Shown: positions 1 to 11,739, numbered from the stretch's first letter. The stretch is 64,000 bases of DNA from Phocoena phocoena (GCF_963924675.1 NC_089240.1:121277680-121341679); one strand, 5' to 3'. The notes: generated from the sequence alone by a model not told the origin. Translations and numbers: made by a program.

Positions 1-596
1 TGTAAATTGATGCAGCCACTATGGATAATAGTATGGAGGTTCCTTAAAAAACTAAAAATAGAATTACCATATGACCCAGCAATCCCACTACTGGGCATAT
101 ACCCAGACAAAACCATAATTCAAAATGACACATGCACCCCAATGTTCATTGCAGCACTATTTACAATAGCCAGGTCATGGAAGCAACCTAAATGCCCATG
201 GACAGACGAATGGATAAGGAAGATGTGATACATATATACAATGGAATATTACTCAGCCAGAAAAAGGAACGAAACTGGGTCATTTGTAGAGATGTGGATG
301 GATCTAGAGACTGTCATACAGAGTGAAGTAAGTCATAAGGAGAAAAACAAATATCGTATATTAACGCCTATAAGTGGAACCTAGAAAAATGGTACAGATG
401 AACCAGTTTGCAGGGCAGAAATTGAGGCACAGATGTAGAGAACAAACGTATAGACACCAAGGGGGGAAAGCGGTGGGGGGTGGGGATGGTGGTGTGAAGA
501 ATTGGGCGATTGGGATTGACATGTATACACTGCTGTGTATAAAATGGATGACTATTAAGAAGCTGCCGTATAAAAAAATAAATAAAATAAAATAAA
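1..596 (+). repeat. L1 LINE, 3' end (ORF2 C-terminus plus 3' UTR)
   Basis: The first 228 bases encode the last part of an L1 ORF2 protein, including the typical [14 protein letters not shown] stretch and the tail FTIARSWKQPKCPWTDEWIRKM; the frame ends at a stop near 226. The 3' UTR follows and ends in an A-rich tail of AATAA units at about 575-596. The element is cut by the window's left edge, so its 5' extent is unknown. It matches the L1 copy at 27544-28067 closely in the UTR. It is not an active element as seen here. Family recognition is from memory of mammalian L1 ORF2. Confidence 0.92.
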
Positions 597-844
597 CCAA
601 AACAATTCCTTTCCTCTAACAACTAAGGCTAAGCCACTGGGTCAAGCTTGTTTATACCTGTGTCTTTCTTCCATTTCCACGTGCTTTTGCTCAGGAATTT
701 CTTCAGTTTAACCATGCAAAGAGTCATTACGACAGTGCATCATACAAGTGTAGCTAACTACTCAAACCATGGGTGCGCACTGCTTTAGGCTACATGGGCC
801 GGGAGTCCAAGCACAAGTATATGCCATACCTTAGAGGTTACAGT
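597..844. other. Unassigned non-coding sequence
   Basis: I see no gene, recognisable repeat or simple-sequence tract here. Confidence 0.5.
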
Positions 845-1010
845 ATGTTTTCACACACATTCTGTCACTCAATCTTCACAGCAACCCCGTGAATTAGACT
901 ACATTTCCCTGTGAAGGACACCAAAATTCAGAGAGGAAATGTTATTTGCTCAAGGTCACTTAAAACAGCTTGATAACATTATTTTCTTGATTCTGCCTAG
1001 TCAGAGTGCT
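845..1010 (-). repeat. MIR SINE fragment
   Basis: Reverse-orientation MIR-like sequence. On the plus strand it reads through the reverse of the MIR core: CTCAATCTTCACAGCAACCC, then a diverged 'gaggaaa' block, then CTCAAGGTCACTTAAAACAG. The copy is old and has no visible target-site duplication. Confidence 0.6.
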
Positions 1011-1791
1011 TATTTCATTTCATTTAGAAAACTTCCTGCTTAATTAGGGCACCAAAGTAAGAGACACTAAAAGAACGCAGTGTGTAGACCCTATCAACTG
1101 ACTCACTGTATCATCTACGTGCCCAAGTCATAAGAGCAGTAATGATCACATAGCCTGATGCAATAGACCATACTTAACGCAGGTAAAGAGACTAACCTCA
1201 CAGAGAGTGGTTTCAGTAGATTGGTGGGGAAAGAAACCAGTTTGCAAAGATTTGAGGAGAAAAGAGGGACAAAAGCTGAGAAAACAGGACTAGATTGCTT
1301 TGATAAACTTGAGCTATTTATTTCAAGTAGCTTAGACTATTTGAAGAATAAAGGACATACACGAGGATGCATGTAGGGCGAGAAACCTTTCCTGCTTGGG
1401 AAAGGAAATGTCTGACCATACTTGATGGCAGAGAAGAAGTAGTTAATGGAGAAAAATTGAAAGTACAATAGAGAAAGAAGACATTCTTAGTGGAATGAGG
1501 GTGCAAAGAAGGTAGAAGGGAATGGATCAAATATATATTGTCCTGGGGTTAGCCTAGGAGCAAAGATATCATAGAACAGAAGGAAAGGAGAAATGAAAAG
1601 GCAAAAGGAAATTTCGACTTTAATAGTTGATGAAGTTTTCAATAGTCTGCTAAACCTGTTTTCACTTTAATTAATTTAATGAATATTCATAAGGGAAAAT
1701 GTGAAGTGGGCTTTCTTTCCCCCATCTTGGGCGTCATTTATGGAAAAGTAGAAACCGCCACAAGAGTGGGTTTAAAGTTCAAGTCCAAATT
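1011..1791. other. Unassigned, purine-rich non-coding sequence
   Basis: A-rich and G-rich sequence on the plus strand, especially 1240-1620, with no coding frame above 70 codons and no repeat I recognise. Confidence 0.5.
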
Positions 1792-1805
1792 TTGATGCAT
1801 GTTTT

Positions 1806-2027
1806 TTTAATTTATTTTTATTTTTTTTAATTTTGCGGTACGCGGGCCTCTCGCTGTTGTGGCCTCTCCCGCTGCAGAGCACAGGCTCCGGACGCGCAGG
1901 CTCAGCGGCCATGGCTCACGGGCCCAGCTGCTCCACGGCATGTGGGATCTTCCCGGACCGGGGCACGAACCCGCGTCCCCTGCATCGGCAGGCGGACTCT
2001 CAACCACTGCGCCAGCAGGGGAGCCCC
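1806..2027 (-). repeat. CHR-type SINE, short cetacean variant
   Basis: Reverse-orientation tRNA-derived SINE. The A/T tail is at 1806-1833, the 3' part (GCGGTACGCGGGCCTC) follows, and the tRNA-like head ends at 2027. The insertion is bounded by a perfect 14-bp TSD, TTGATGCATGTTTT, at 1792-1805 and 2028-2041. The exact duplication and CpG content suggest a fairly young insertion. Confidence 0.95.
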
Positions 2028-2041
2028 TTGATGCATGTTTT

Positions 2042-3084
2042 AACCGCAACAACATGATGCTATCTTGAGGTCCAAATGAGATAAGGGACATGTATATGCT
2101 TTGTAAATTACAGTGGCAAATATTAGTTATTTTTATTAACCACACTTTTTTTCCTGAAGCTTTTTAAAACTGCATAAATGCCTTTAAGCAGGAAGAAGTC
2201 TTATAAAGATAAGGAAAGAAGGAATAAAAGACAGAAACCGAGATAGGATGAGACAGAGAGAGAGAGAGAGGGGCTGAGAGAGACTGAGAGAAACAGCCAA
2301 GAGAACCAATATCAATGCCAAGCATACAGGATTCTAACTGCCACAAATTATCAGAGGAATGGACACTTCTCCGAACTGACATGCAAAATACTAGACAGGA
2401 TTTCTCCCCAAATGCAGTAATGCCGCAATTTGATTAAACACTCAATACACAAGATATATGCAAGTTTCTTCCATTAGTTAAGAATATGATGCCAAAATCA
2501 CCAAAGTGTGATTCTTGAACGAGATATTTCATATCTGTTTCTGGTAGAATGTTCGGGTGTTCATCATTAAATCTATCCCAGGGACTAGCACAGAATAGGC
2601 ACTCACAGAATATTTGTTTAGAGAAAGAATTTGTTGCCTACAGCAAGCAGCCTTACCACCACTCGCAGCAAAGCAGCGTTTGGAGAAGATCACAGGAACA
2701 GCAAAAGAAAGAAGAGCCATAAATATTTATAAGCAGAGTCTATTTTGCATTACATTCATCACCCGGTGTATCTGTCAGTGTCGCTGGACTAAGACAAAGA
2801 TCCAGACTATGGCTGTTTCCTGTTACTTATTTGCTCCGCACCCCACCCCACCCCGGACTCCAGTCCCTAGCACTGTACTGAGGCCGTAGTAGGTGTACCA
2901 TAAGAGCACATCATGCTGAATTAAGGGGAACTTCCCTTTTATTGGGCTCAAATATTCTATTTGCTGTTTTGATTACTGCTTAAAACACATAATAAATTTA
3001 ACAAAGCAGGCCAGTCTACTGCTGGCACATTTCTGGGTCTTATAGAATCATCTCTGCTAACAACAGCAGCAACAGAAATGTCAC
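2042..3084. other. Mostly unassigned; short GA tract and a probable L2 tail
   Basis: A (GA)n tract lies at about 2248-2270. Bases 2580-2640 resemble the 3' tail of an L2 element (GGGACTAGCACAGAATAGGC followed by a TATTTG block). The rest carries no gene I can support. Confidence 0.45.
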
Positions 3085-3300
3085 CCCCCATTCCTTGATG
3101 GCCAAACACTGTATAAGCATTATCCCCGATCCTCGTAATTCAACAAAATAGGTATCATTAGCCCTATATTACAGATGAAAAAATGAGATGCAGAAAGGTT
3201 AAGTGCCTTTCCCCTGACCACACCTGTATAAATGGCAGAGCTGTGCTCTAACCAAGGTGTGTGTATACGGTTCTGAAGTCCATTCTCTTTCCACTCTGCC
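3085..3300 (-). repeat. MIR SINE
   Basis: Reverse-orientation MIR. The plus strand shows the core in order: CCCTATATTACAGATGAAAA, then GAGATGCAGAAAGGTTAAGT, then AATGGCAGAGCTGTGCTCTA. These correspond to the usual 'ttacagatgaggaaactgaggc...gttaagt...ggcagagc' series. Old and diverged. Confidence 0.75.
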
Positions 3301-3559
3301 ATGCTTTCTACCCAAAATAGTTGAAGCTTAAAAGAACTGATGGCAGCTTCATATTTACATTTTTATTAAAATTAGTCGACAAGCTGTGTCTGCACTGAGG
3401 CATTGATTTGAGTGCCCCCCCCAAATGGCATGGTAGCAGAGGCAACTAGGGCAACACGATTGAAAGAGATCATACTGGCAAGACTCAGGTCCCAAATTCC
3501 TCAGAGACTCGCCACATCCCTGTTAGTGGAATCTCAAATGAAAAGAGTAGCATTAATCG

Positions 3560-4462
3560 TATTTTTCAATTCATGAAACATTGTAATTATTAGTCTTTGT
3601 AAATCCTTTCTCGATTTTACATATATTCATTTGTTCTTACCCCCAGTTTGCCCTCCTGTTCTCCTCCCACCATAGATAACCATTGTAATGGGGTTAACAT
3701 ATATCCCTTTATTCCTGTAAACTGTGTATCTTTCTGTGTACGTCATGTATTTTTAAATTTATGTAAGTGGTATTGGGTTAATAGATCTCATCCTCTTTCT
3801 TACATTTTTCACTCGACATTTTGCTCTATGTAGACTTAGTCCATTCTGTCTCTCTGGCACACCCACCATAATGAACAAGATTGCAGCCAGATCCCTCCCT
3901 CAGCAAAAAAATAAAATGAAAATTGCAACAAATAACATACATCCATGCATGGACCTGTGTGTATCTCTATTGTACTTTGACTAAATGCCAACAGTTTGCC
4001 TTCCAGAATGACTGCACCGGTCTAGACACCCCCCAGAAGGACATGGGGGTTCCCATCTCCCCACATTCCCACAAACACTTGGTATGATCACGCTCTATAC
4101 CTTTCATCAGTCTAATAGAAGAAAAGTATGTCATTGTTTTTAGTTTTCATTTCTCTGATTCATAGTCTTGGTAGCCTTTGTGTTTCCACTTCTGTAGAAA
4201 GGCAGTTCATATCCTTTGCCAATCTTTCAATCAAGGTTACTGTTTTATATTCTTGTTGGTTTGGAATAGTTCTTTGAATGATCTATATATTCATCTTTGT
4301 TTTCGATATTGCAAGTATTGACTCATTCTGTCACATTTTTGTTAATATTGTCCATGGTGTCTTTTGTTAAAGAGAAATCCTTCATTTTAATATAATTATA
4401 TTCATCAGGTTTTTGCCTTGTACTTGGTGCTTTTGGAGTTTTGTTTTAAAACTCCGTCTTTG
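3560..4462 (-). repeat. Old L1 LINE fragment (part 1)
   Basis: Reverse-orientation, diverged LINE sequence. Phrases such as TTTCATTTCTCTGATTCATA and CATATCCTTTGCCAATCTTT are typical of the complement of L1 coding sequence that is common on mammalian plus strands. Frames are broken throughout. A different old repeat at 4463-4800 interrupts it, and it appears to resume at about 4801-5040. Confidence 0.65.
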
Positions 4463-4800
4463 TCAGTTTGGGCTGCTATAACAAAATACCAGAGGCCTCG
4501 TGGTTTATAAACAACAGAAATGTATTTCTTACAGTTCTGGAGGCTGGAAGTCTGAGATCAGGTTCTGCTTAGGGCCCTCTTCCACAGTCAGACTGCTGAC
4601 TTCCTTCTGTAGCCTCACACAGCAGAAACAGAGCTAGAGCTCTCTGGGTTTTCTTTTATAAGGGCAATAATTCCATTCATGAGGGTTTCATTCTCATGAC
4701 CTAATCACCTCCCAAAGAACCCACATCTAAACATCATCACTTTGGGGATTAGATTTCAACACAGGGAATTTTGAACGGACACAGACATTCAGCCCATGGC
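4463..4800. repeat. Old interspersed repeat, copy 1 (family not named)
   Basis: Carries the signature GGGCTGCTATAACAAAATAC, TTATAAACAACAGAAATG, TTACAGTTCTGGAGGCTGGA and, near the end, CATTCAGCCCATGGCA. This repeat is widespread in mammals, but I cannot name the family with confidence. Related copies lie at about 11930-12300 and 47050-47560. It sits inside old L1 sequence. Confidence 0.7.
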
Positions 4801-5040
4801 AAATTCCTCCTCCAACCCTAGATAATAAGAATAACCTATAAGTTCTTCTATTAACTTTGTAGTATTACCTTTCACGTTTAGATCGTTAATTCATCCAGAG
4901 TCCCACATTATATATGGCAGTGGACAAGAAATCAGCTCTATTTTTCTCCATATAAAAAGCTTATTTTCCTAATATTTACTAAACCATCCTCCTTTACCCA
5001 TGATTAATGGTTTCCCCTTTATAACATACTGAGCTCACAT
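4801..5040 (-). repeat. Old L1 LINE fragment (part 2)
   Basis: Continuation of the LINE interrupted at 4463-4800. TTCATCCAGAGTCCCACATT and the following CAGTGGACAAGAAATCAGCT block have the character of reverse-strand L1 coding sequence. Strongly diverged. Confidence 0.45.
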
Positions 5041-5083
5041 TTAGATTCCACTTCATTCCATTTAGAAGCATGATAACAGTTTT

Positions 5084-5110
5084 ATTGTAAGTATTTACAA
5101 TACTTACAAT
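5084..5110. repeat. Short inverted repeat (11-bp arms)
   Basis: ATTGTAAGTAT at 5084-5094 is the exact reverse complement of ATACTTACAAT at 5100-5110, with a 5-nt loop TTACA. The arms are A/T-rich, so chance or a repeat terminus is possible. No function is assigned. Confidence 0.7.
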
Positions 5111-5214
5111 ATATTAAGAATTCAACGTTTTACAACTGTGTAAACTCATAAAGATAAATTTAAAATATCAACTTATAATACATGAGAGGGTGTATCATAA
5201 TTCAAAATTCAGTT

Positions 5215-5440
5215 AGCAGACGTTTGGTCCTGTCCAAAACGTCCATGAGGTTTTGGATAGGACCAGATATCAAGGACCTTTTGGTGTGTACCAAATGTCT
5301 CCATGGACATTTTGTACAGGACCAAATATGACCAAATATCAAAGACCTTTTGGCTTGGACCAAATGTCTTACGGACCAAATGTCTTGTGGACCAAATGTA
5401 ACATGGTCATTTTAGATAGGACCAAAAGTCTTGCAAGGAA
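5215..5440. repeat. Element with repeated GGACCAAA/TTTGGTCC motifs
   Basis: A 225-bp stretch in which GGACCAAA, TTTGGTCC and close variants recur in both orientations, e.g. TTGGACCAAATGTCTTACGG, GTGGACCAAATGTAAC and GTTTGGTCCTGTCC. Dense motifs in both orientations resemble the subterminal repeats of a non-autonomous DNA transposon, but I cannot name the family. The open frame across it (5253-5657) is a by-product of the repeated motif. Confidence 0.55.
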
Positions 5441-6100
5441 AAATTGTGTCAGTGGGTTTGAGAAAAAAAAGTTCATATTGATCATGGTTGAAACACCTGT
5501 TTCCCCTCCCTTCCATGGATTCTCTGAGGTACATTTTGTAGGAGTGAGCCAGAAGCCTTTGCTAGTATCTCATCTTGTCAAGTTTCCTGGTTTTTATAAC
5601 TGCATTTTCATCCTCCTGACTACTAAGTTCCTAGAGAACCGAGCAGTAGGTGGTTAATAATATGCCCAAGGAGGCCTCACCAACAAACTAACCAAATGCT
5701 GGGGTGTTAAAAGAAAAAAATAGAAAGAGCCTCACTTCACATGCTCCGCACCCTCAGTGCCTGGAAGAAAGATGCTGGCTGCGTGCATCTATTGTGTTCT
5801 AATCCACACGTCAAGTATATTCACAGGGGAACCATCCAGAGGCACTTTACTGCCTTTGTTTACATCTCTCTATCATGGTTTCAACGATGCAAAGCCTTTT
5901 AAAAGTGTCCATGAAGGAGAATTTCATGTGATGATATTAGTGATTTCATGTATCTTTAGGCCACCATTAATCACTTCCTTCATCTACTGTGGCTTCAACT
6001 GTCAGGATACTCCTGTTGCTCACTGCTCTTCCTACACTTTCAAGCCATAAAATTGCACGCTGTCTGATATGAGAAGCATTTACGTATAGCTCCTCGCTAG
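5441..6100. other. Unassigned non-coding sequence
   Basis: No repeat recognised. Open frames are short (97 codons at most, 5757-6050) and their translations resemble no family I know. Confidence 0.5.
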
Positions 6101-6150
6101 CATAAACCAAGACTCAGGGGTTTTCCATAAACCAAGACTCAGGGGTTGAA
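6101..6150. repeat. 25-bp tandem duplication
   Basis: A unit beginning CATAAACCAAGACTCAGGGG occurs at 6101 and again at 6126, giving a two-copy direct repeat with a 25-bp period. Likely replication slippage. Confidence 0.85.
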
Positions 6151-6827
6151 CTTCCCTCTTAGGGAGTGTTGCTTACTCCATAAGGATGTAACTCCTTAAG
6201 AGTCATGTACACTATTATATACCAGTCCTTCAAATTCTGAGTAAGTAGTATTAAATGAATTCTTTTTCATTCAGCCTAACTAATGGAAAATCCTCCATAA
6301 ACAATAGGCACCCTTCCAAAGGCATGGGGGTTTTGCACAATGAAGTCTTAAGCAAGACAAATTCAGGCTAGAAGATAGCAGATTCTGGAATGATAGTCTG
6401 ATCTGATTCCAGCCCCTTCACCCATATATCAGTGCTCCCCAGTAGAACAAATAGAAATGGAATAAGATTACAGTTCCAAAAATCTGGTGTTTTTGACTCA
6501 AATGTCTTTATATGTTTCCCAAAGCCTAACTAAAAAACTTCCATTCTGCTTTATCTTACTCCTTTCTCCCCTTTGCAATACCTATATTTTGTTCTAAAAC
6601 TCAAATAATCCTAATTATTAGGAGAAATAATTATATGTGAAAGAAGAAATGAAAAAAATTTACTGAAGAAGACATGAAAAGTGATTTAAAAGAGCAAGGG
6701 GAAAAAAGCCTAGAGAAATCTTGTCCATTTAAATCATTGTACATAGTACTCGGCCCAATACCACAGGATGACACTTCTTATTTTTAACAGAAAAGAAGAC
6801 TGCATCGGGTAGATGAGTATAAACAAA
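6151..6827. other. Unassigned A/T-rich sequence
   Basis: Nothing recognisable as a gene or repeat. Confidence 0.45.
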
Positions 6828-6828
6828 T

Positions 6829-6860
<32 letters not shown>

Positions 6861-6886
6861 AGACACACACACACACATATATTTAC
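6828..6886. repeat. (CA)n microsatellite
   Basis: Imperfect CA dinucleotide array with a few TA and GA interruptions, about 58 bp. It underlies the His-Thr-rich open frame here, which should not be read as a protein. Confidence 0.95.
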
Positions 6887-6970
6887 ATCCACATACTTTT
6901 TTTTATCAAATAAAGCCACATGCCACACCCAAGTATATCTAAGTATATCTAAGGAGAAGAATGGGTTGTG

Positions 6971-7225
6971 GGACTTCCCTGGTGGTCTGGTGGGTAAGAC
7001 TCTGCGCTCCCAATGCAGGGGGCCTGGGTTCGACCCCTGGTCAGGCAACTAGATCCCACATGCATGCTGCAACTAAGAGTCCACATGCTACAACTAAAAA
7101 GTCTGCATGCCACAACTAAGAAACCCTCGTGCTGCAACTAAGAAGTCCTCATGTTGAAACTAAAAGATCCCGTATGCCGCAGCTAAGACCCAGTGCAGCC
7201 AAAATAAATAAATATTTAAAAAAAA
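6971..7225 (+). repeat. CHR-type SINE, CAACTAAGA-repeat variant
   Basis: Starts GGACTTCCCTGGTGGTCTGG with the tRNA-like head and a B-box-like GGTTCGACCCC. A run of diverged units ending in 'caactaag' follows at 7068-7190, then an A-rich tail. Flanks ATGGGTTGTG (6961-6970) and ATGTGTTGTA (7226-7235) form a slightly mismatched TSD. Confidence 0.92.
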
Positions 7226-7249
7226 ATGTGTTGTAATAACAGTATTACC

Positions 7250-7330
7250 TCTGTGATCTCAGTTTCCCCATCTGTGAAATTAAAGCATTTTGTAATTTCC
7301 AAGGATACTTACAATTTCTGGTTCTCAGTC
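7250..7330 (+). repeat. MIR SINE fragment (short)
   Basis: TCTCAGTTTCCCCATCTGTG followed by AAATTAAAG is the plus-strand MIR/core phrase 'cagtttcc.catctgtaaaat'. Only a short stretch survives. Confidence 0.55.
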
Positions 7331-8609
7331 TTTTTGCTGACATTAATGCTGTATATAAAAATATAAATTTCTGGTTATGCTTAAAATTCCAGAAAAGCAA
7401 ACTACAATCTGTATCTGATTCAAATAAAAAAGTACTTGAAGATTAAACATTAGCTGCTATGACATTTCCCAGCATTATTAGAGTTAGGTTATAAGCTGTG
7501 TAAGAAAAATCATAGGCTGCTGATGATTAATAAGCTGGAGTGGAAAGCTCTGTGGGAGCTTGTACTGTGTGAAATATTATTAGATTTTAAAGGCACTGGG
7601 GAAATTCACCTGAGAATTTAGGCCGATGCCCTTGACTTCATGTGCTTCATATTAATTCTCATTCCTAAGTAGCTAGATACTGTGCTGTAGAGCAGAGGTT
7701 GTTGAAAAGGTCCATCATCATACGCCACAGTCTTCAGAGATTAAAAGCTTACCTAATACCACTGAATGCATGTGAATCCCTAAAACAAAAAGTAGGGATG
7801 GATAATAAATTCCTTATAAGGAATTAATCTTTTAAGCAAGATACATGTCTTACAGACGACTATACCAAAAGTAGAAATTATTTTACTTACTTAGAGTCAG
7901 TCCCCTTCCTCCGCAGGAATTGCAAAGTTCTCACAGATATAACCATCCCTTAGCTCCCACTATCTGCTGAAACACACTCTGGGTTTCACAAATGAAGCAG
8001 TCTACCGATCTGAACTGTTTGGGTATCTCAGTTAAGTTAATATGGCAACCAGAGACCCATGATGAGACAGACGTAGCTCATCAAGAGATACTCATGAGTA
8101 AAAGTATACACTGAATACACTGATCTTGACAAACCATGCAGAGGTGTTATCAGGCCTGATGTGTGACTTAGTCACCTGGTTTTGAAGGTCCAGGGGTGAG
8201 GCAGACCAAAGAGTATAAGCCTTAGTATGTCTATGCTATAAACCAAGAAAGGCCAGGGTTAGTGTAAGGTGAGGGAGGCACTCCCCTTAAATGCAAAATT
8301 AAGGGAGGATGCCTCAAAACTCAGTAAGCAAGATAAACAATATTTTAATGTAATATTTTAAAAAATCAAAATTAATCATAAACATGATTGTTTAAAAATG
8401 CTAAGCTTTTAAATATAGGTACAACTCCTGCGCCATTTTAAATTCTGCATCTTAGGTAAATGCCTCCCTTGCCTCACCCAGCTTCCAGCCCCCAAATCAC
8501 GCCTGAAGTGAGTGTCTAATGCAAACTGAAGTCTGAGACTCAAGTCCTTCCCCTCATCTGACACTAATCTATATACATATGGCACTTGCATAAAATATTC
8601 ATCAAAAAT
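7331..8609. other. Unassigned; 7440-7700 looks like single-copy sequence
   Basis: No gene or repeat recognised. The 7440-7700 part is A/T-rich, low in simple repeats and has TGATTAATAA/TATTAATTCTC-type homeodomain-like sites. That makes it a weak candidate for conserved non-coding DNA. Confidence 0.35.
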
Positions 8610-8617
8610 GCCTCTTG

Positions 8618-8821
8618 GGCTTCCCTGGTGGCACAGTGGTTGAGAGTCTGCCTGCCGATGCAGGGGACACGGGTTCGTGCCCGGGTCCGGGAAGATCCCA
8701 CATGCAGCGGAGCGGCTGGGCCCGCGAGCCATGGCCACTGAGCCTGCGTGTCTGGAGCCTGTGCTCCGCAACGGGAAAGGGCACAACAGTGAGAGGCCCG
8801 CGTACCACCAAAAAAAAAAAA
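8618..8821 (+). repeat. CHR-type SINE, short cetacean variant
   Basis: Full-length short variant beginning GGCTTCCCTGGTGGCACAGT, with the B-box-like GGTTCGTGCCC, and ending in an 11-A tail. The 8-bp TSD GCCTCTTG is at 8610-8617 and 8822-8829. Translation in several frames gives the peptides shared by every other copy of this SINE. Confidence 0.95.
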
Positions 8822-8829
8822 GCCTCTTG

Positions 8830-9340
8830 ATAAAATGAGTCTACATACTCTATGGGAATTAATTTAATCCTAATTTCATTGAAATTGTTACAGAGTCAGT
8901 ATGCGACATTCAGGAGCATCGATGAGGAAAGAAGGATGATCAATTGCAGCATTGCTTGATCCTGGGTGTGATAGCTTCGACATGACCAATCAGAAGAAAG
9001 AGATGTGGAATAACCATCAAACCATCAAACGGCCAGGGCTTAATGTGCCTGCATATTGGCATCACTCATGGATTTGCTGACACGTTCACAAAAGACATCA
9101 ATTGTGGTATCTTTGCATGTCTGGAAAGAGCCCATGCTTTCAGATTCCATACTGTTGTTCTTTATTGTCAGAATTTGACTTGAAGTAAAAAAAAAAAAGG
9201 AGTAACACGCATGAACTGAACTCTACAATTTAATTAACACTTACATTTTAGGAGTAATGGAATGAACAAAATGCTATAGCGGCACCAGGGTGGGTGAAAA
9301 TTTTTCTATGGTGGGAAAAAGGAAATCAGAAAAGACGTTG
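8830..9340. other. Unassigned non-coding sequence
   Basis: No feature seen apart from a 12-A run near 9187. Confidence 0.5.
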
Positions 9341-10010
9341 GAGACATAATAAATGAAATAGGCTTTAAAAGGTGTACAGGGCTTCTCCAGATGAAAGAGA
9401 AGGATTCCAGGCAGAGGCAACCACATAAAAAATAGAGTTTACGATGATAAGATCCCCTTTCCTCTCTGTCAATAAGCTTAGATGAGGGATCACGACACAC
9501 AACACAAGGTAGAAAATTCAAGGAATGTAAGACAGGCATAGACAAAATAGCATGAAGAGGGTGGAGGAAGGAGAGAAGACGTCCAGCTTGAATTTTACCC
9601 GGTGGATCAAGAAAAGCATCACGGGGGAGCAAACACCCGAGCTGGGCCCTGAGAGATGACAGAAGGTGAATGTGCGCACATGACAAGGACATTCCTGACA
9701 ACCGCGGTCAGAAGCACACAGGATGTTAAAACAGCAAAGAGTTGTTTAGTTTGGATGAAACATGTATGAAAAGGAATAGTAGAGATAATGTGAGAACCTT
9801 AGCTGGGAATCAGACAGGTGAGGACAGGAAAATCCAGATTTGTATTTTTAGGCGGTGGTTAAATGGTGATGTGAGTCAATGGTGGTTTTGTAACAAGGGC
9901 ATGATCACAGTTGTGCTTTGATAGATAAATCAGATCACAGAGTGTAAATGGAATTAAGGGAAGAAAGACCAAAGGCAAGGAGATAAGGAAAGAGACTTTA
10001 AGAAGCCCTA
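9341..10010. repeat. Old interspersed repeat, family not named
   Basis: Phrases such as GATTCCAGGCAGAGGCAACC and GAGCTGGGCCCTGAGAGATG are recurrent in mammalian DNA and mark an ancient repeat, but I cannot assign a family or exact ends. No coding potential. Confidence 0.4.
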
Positions 10011-10349
10011 CTAGGGAACTTCACCTTAATTCAGGACATGATCCTTTAAGACAAATAGAATCTGTCTTCAGGCAATTCTGAATTGCAAGAAGTGCTGGCA
10101 CAAAAACCTTAACCAGAAGAAATCCCGGCCCTTAAATCTACCCTCAACTCCCTGCCTTAAGTCAGAGCCATTGCTCTAGCCCTTAGTTTATACAATTGCT
10201 TGACGTGTACTTTTATTATTTCCCTTATCGATTATACTGATGCTTTAGTAAGCTTTGTAAGATGCCTAGCACTATCTACACGTGGAATTCAAAATGGTTT
10301 CCTAGTCCGTGGGTATCCCTCCAGCTATTGGTCCATCTGACTCAAATGT

Positions 10350-10560
10350 CAGCAGTACTTTCGAAGGTTCTCCGTTGGCTTGCAGGTTGAAATCCAAGCT
10401 TCTTGGCTAGAAACACAAAAGGCTCTGTGACCCGGCCGTTGGTGGGCTCTCCAGCTTCAATTTTCTCCAGTCTCTGTCCCACAGTCTATGTTCCAGCAAC
10501 AGGAAAATAGGTGTAGTTCTCTCCTCACAAGCTGCTTCTCACCTGGCCCATCAGTCTTAT
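10350..10560 (+). repeat. L2 LINE fragment
   Basis: GCAGGTTGAAATCCAAGCTT, then GGCTCTGTGACCCGGCC and CTCTCCAGCTTCAATTTTCT follow the order of the L2 3' coding region. Diverged, and no open frame is kept. Confidence 0.55.
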
Positions 10561-11440
10561 CATTGTCTTTGCCTGATGGCTCACACCGTGCAACACCCCT
10601 GACAGAAGTGACAGTCTGCTTGGAGTATTTCCTCGGGGAAGTCTTCCCCTACAGGTGACTTCAGATTCATGTGCCGATATGTGCCTTGGATGCAATGTCA
10701 TCGACGGTCCAATAGGAGAAGACTGGTCATAATGCCAATGAAGAAAACGGACTGTGAGCTTGCTTCCTCCTGAGATTAGTAGAAAAGAGAAATTGGCTAT
10801 ATCCTCTGAATTTCCTTCTGCCTGCCTGCTCCTTTGAGACACTGAGTCAATCCTGCCAGTGATCTGTGGTGCTGTCATGAGCAAAGGTTGCTTCATCTCA
10901 CCTGCTACCCTAGGGGACAGTCTTAGCCTTCTTATTAAGGCTTCAGCAAAGAATCACAGCAAGTTTTTTTTAGGAAGCTGGGTTGATTAAACCATTCCAG
11001 CCTCTGCACCTCACACTCCATCACTGTGACATGAAGAGGAAAAAACATTTTTCACCCAGTGCTAACCTTTTTTTCCTCTCATTTATCTTCCCTCCCCTGG
11101 ATCCCAATTCAGTGTCTATAGTTCTAGTACTTAAATGCGGACCAGGAGTCTATTTGAATTTAACATAAACATTTTAATTGTAGAAAATCTGGCAAACACA
11201 ACACTATGCAATGAATGTCTATGTCTTCTGAGTGTCTGAGTGTTGCATAAGTGTGCAAATACTTACATGGAGTTACAGTCACATAAATCCATTCTCAGAG
11301 CAATACACTCTGTACTTTAAATTTGTAATTTGAATTTTTATGAACACTTATCTCAGTCTTATAAATACTTGAAACTTACTAGTCCATATATACTAGTTCT
11401 CAATTTTCACTTCTACAGTGTTGTCAAAACACAGACTTAA
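10561..11440. other. Unassigned non-coding sequence
   Basis: The longest frame (10525-10896, minus, 123 codons) begins in L2 sequence and has no family resemblance I can see. No signal of a gene. Confidence 0.45.
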
Positions 11441-11555
11441 GGAAATTTAGAATGGCAAGAGACCCTTAGAAATCTAGTCCAAACTTCGCATTTTATATAT
11501 ATGGAAATTGATGCACAGATCAAAGACGCAACTAGCCCAGAGTCACACAGTTAGT
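11440..11555 (-). repeat. MIR-like fragment
   Basis: CTAGCCCAGAGTCACACAGT preceded by a diverged 'attgatgcacagatcaaag' block matches the reverse MIR core. Short and diverged. Confidence 0.45.
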
Positions 11556-11739
11556 TGTTTAGCAACGACAAAACACATTATCTCCTGCTATGTAGCCTCC
11601 TCATTGTGTCCAAACCACTACTGCCACCAATTAAGCACTGTGCTACCCAAATGGGACTGAAACCACAAATCATGTCCCTCAAAGGGCTGGTTCTCATATC
11701 CCATAAAATTGGTTTGCAAATCCGTTACTTTTACGTGCT

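Noticed and set aside
2614..2889. 91-codon frame near 2614-2889
   Set aside because: Starts in an L2-like tail and ends in a proline-rich CCCCACCCCA tract; no family resemblance and no gene context.
5253..5657. 134-codon frame with repeated LDQM/GPN-like units
   Set aside because: The repeats come from the GGACCAAAT motif array; codon use and composition do not suggest a protein.
6734..7137. Cys/Val-rich and His/Thr-rich frames
   Set aside because: Translations of a CA microsatellite and the adjoining SINE.
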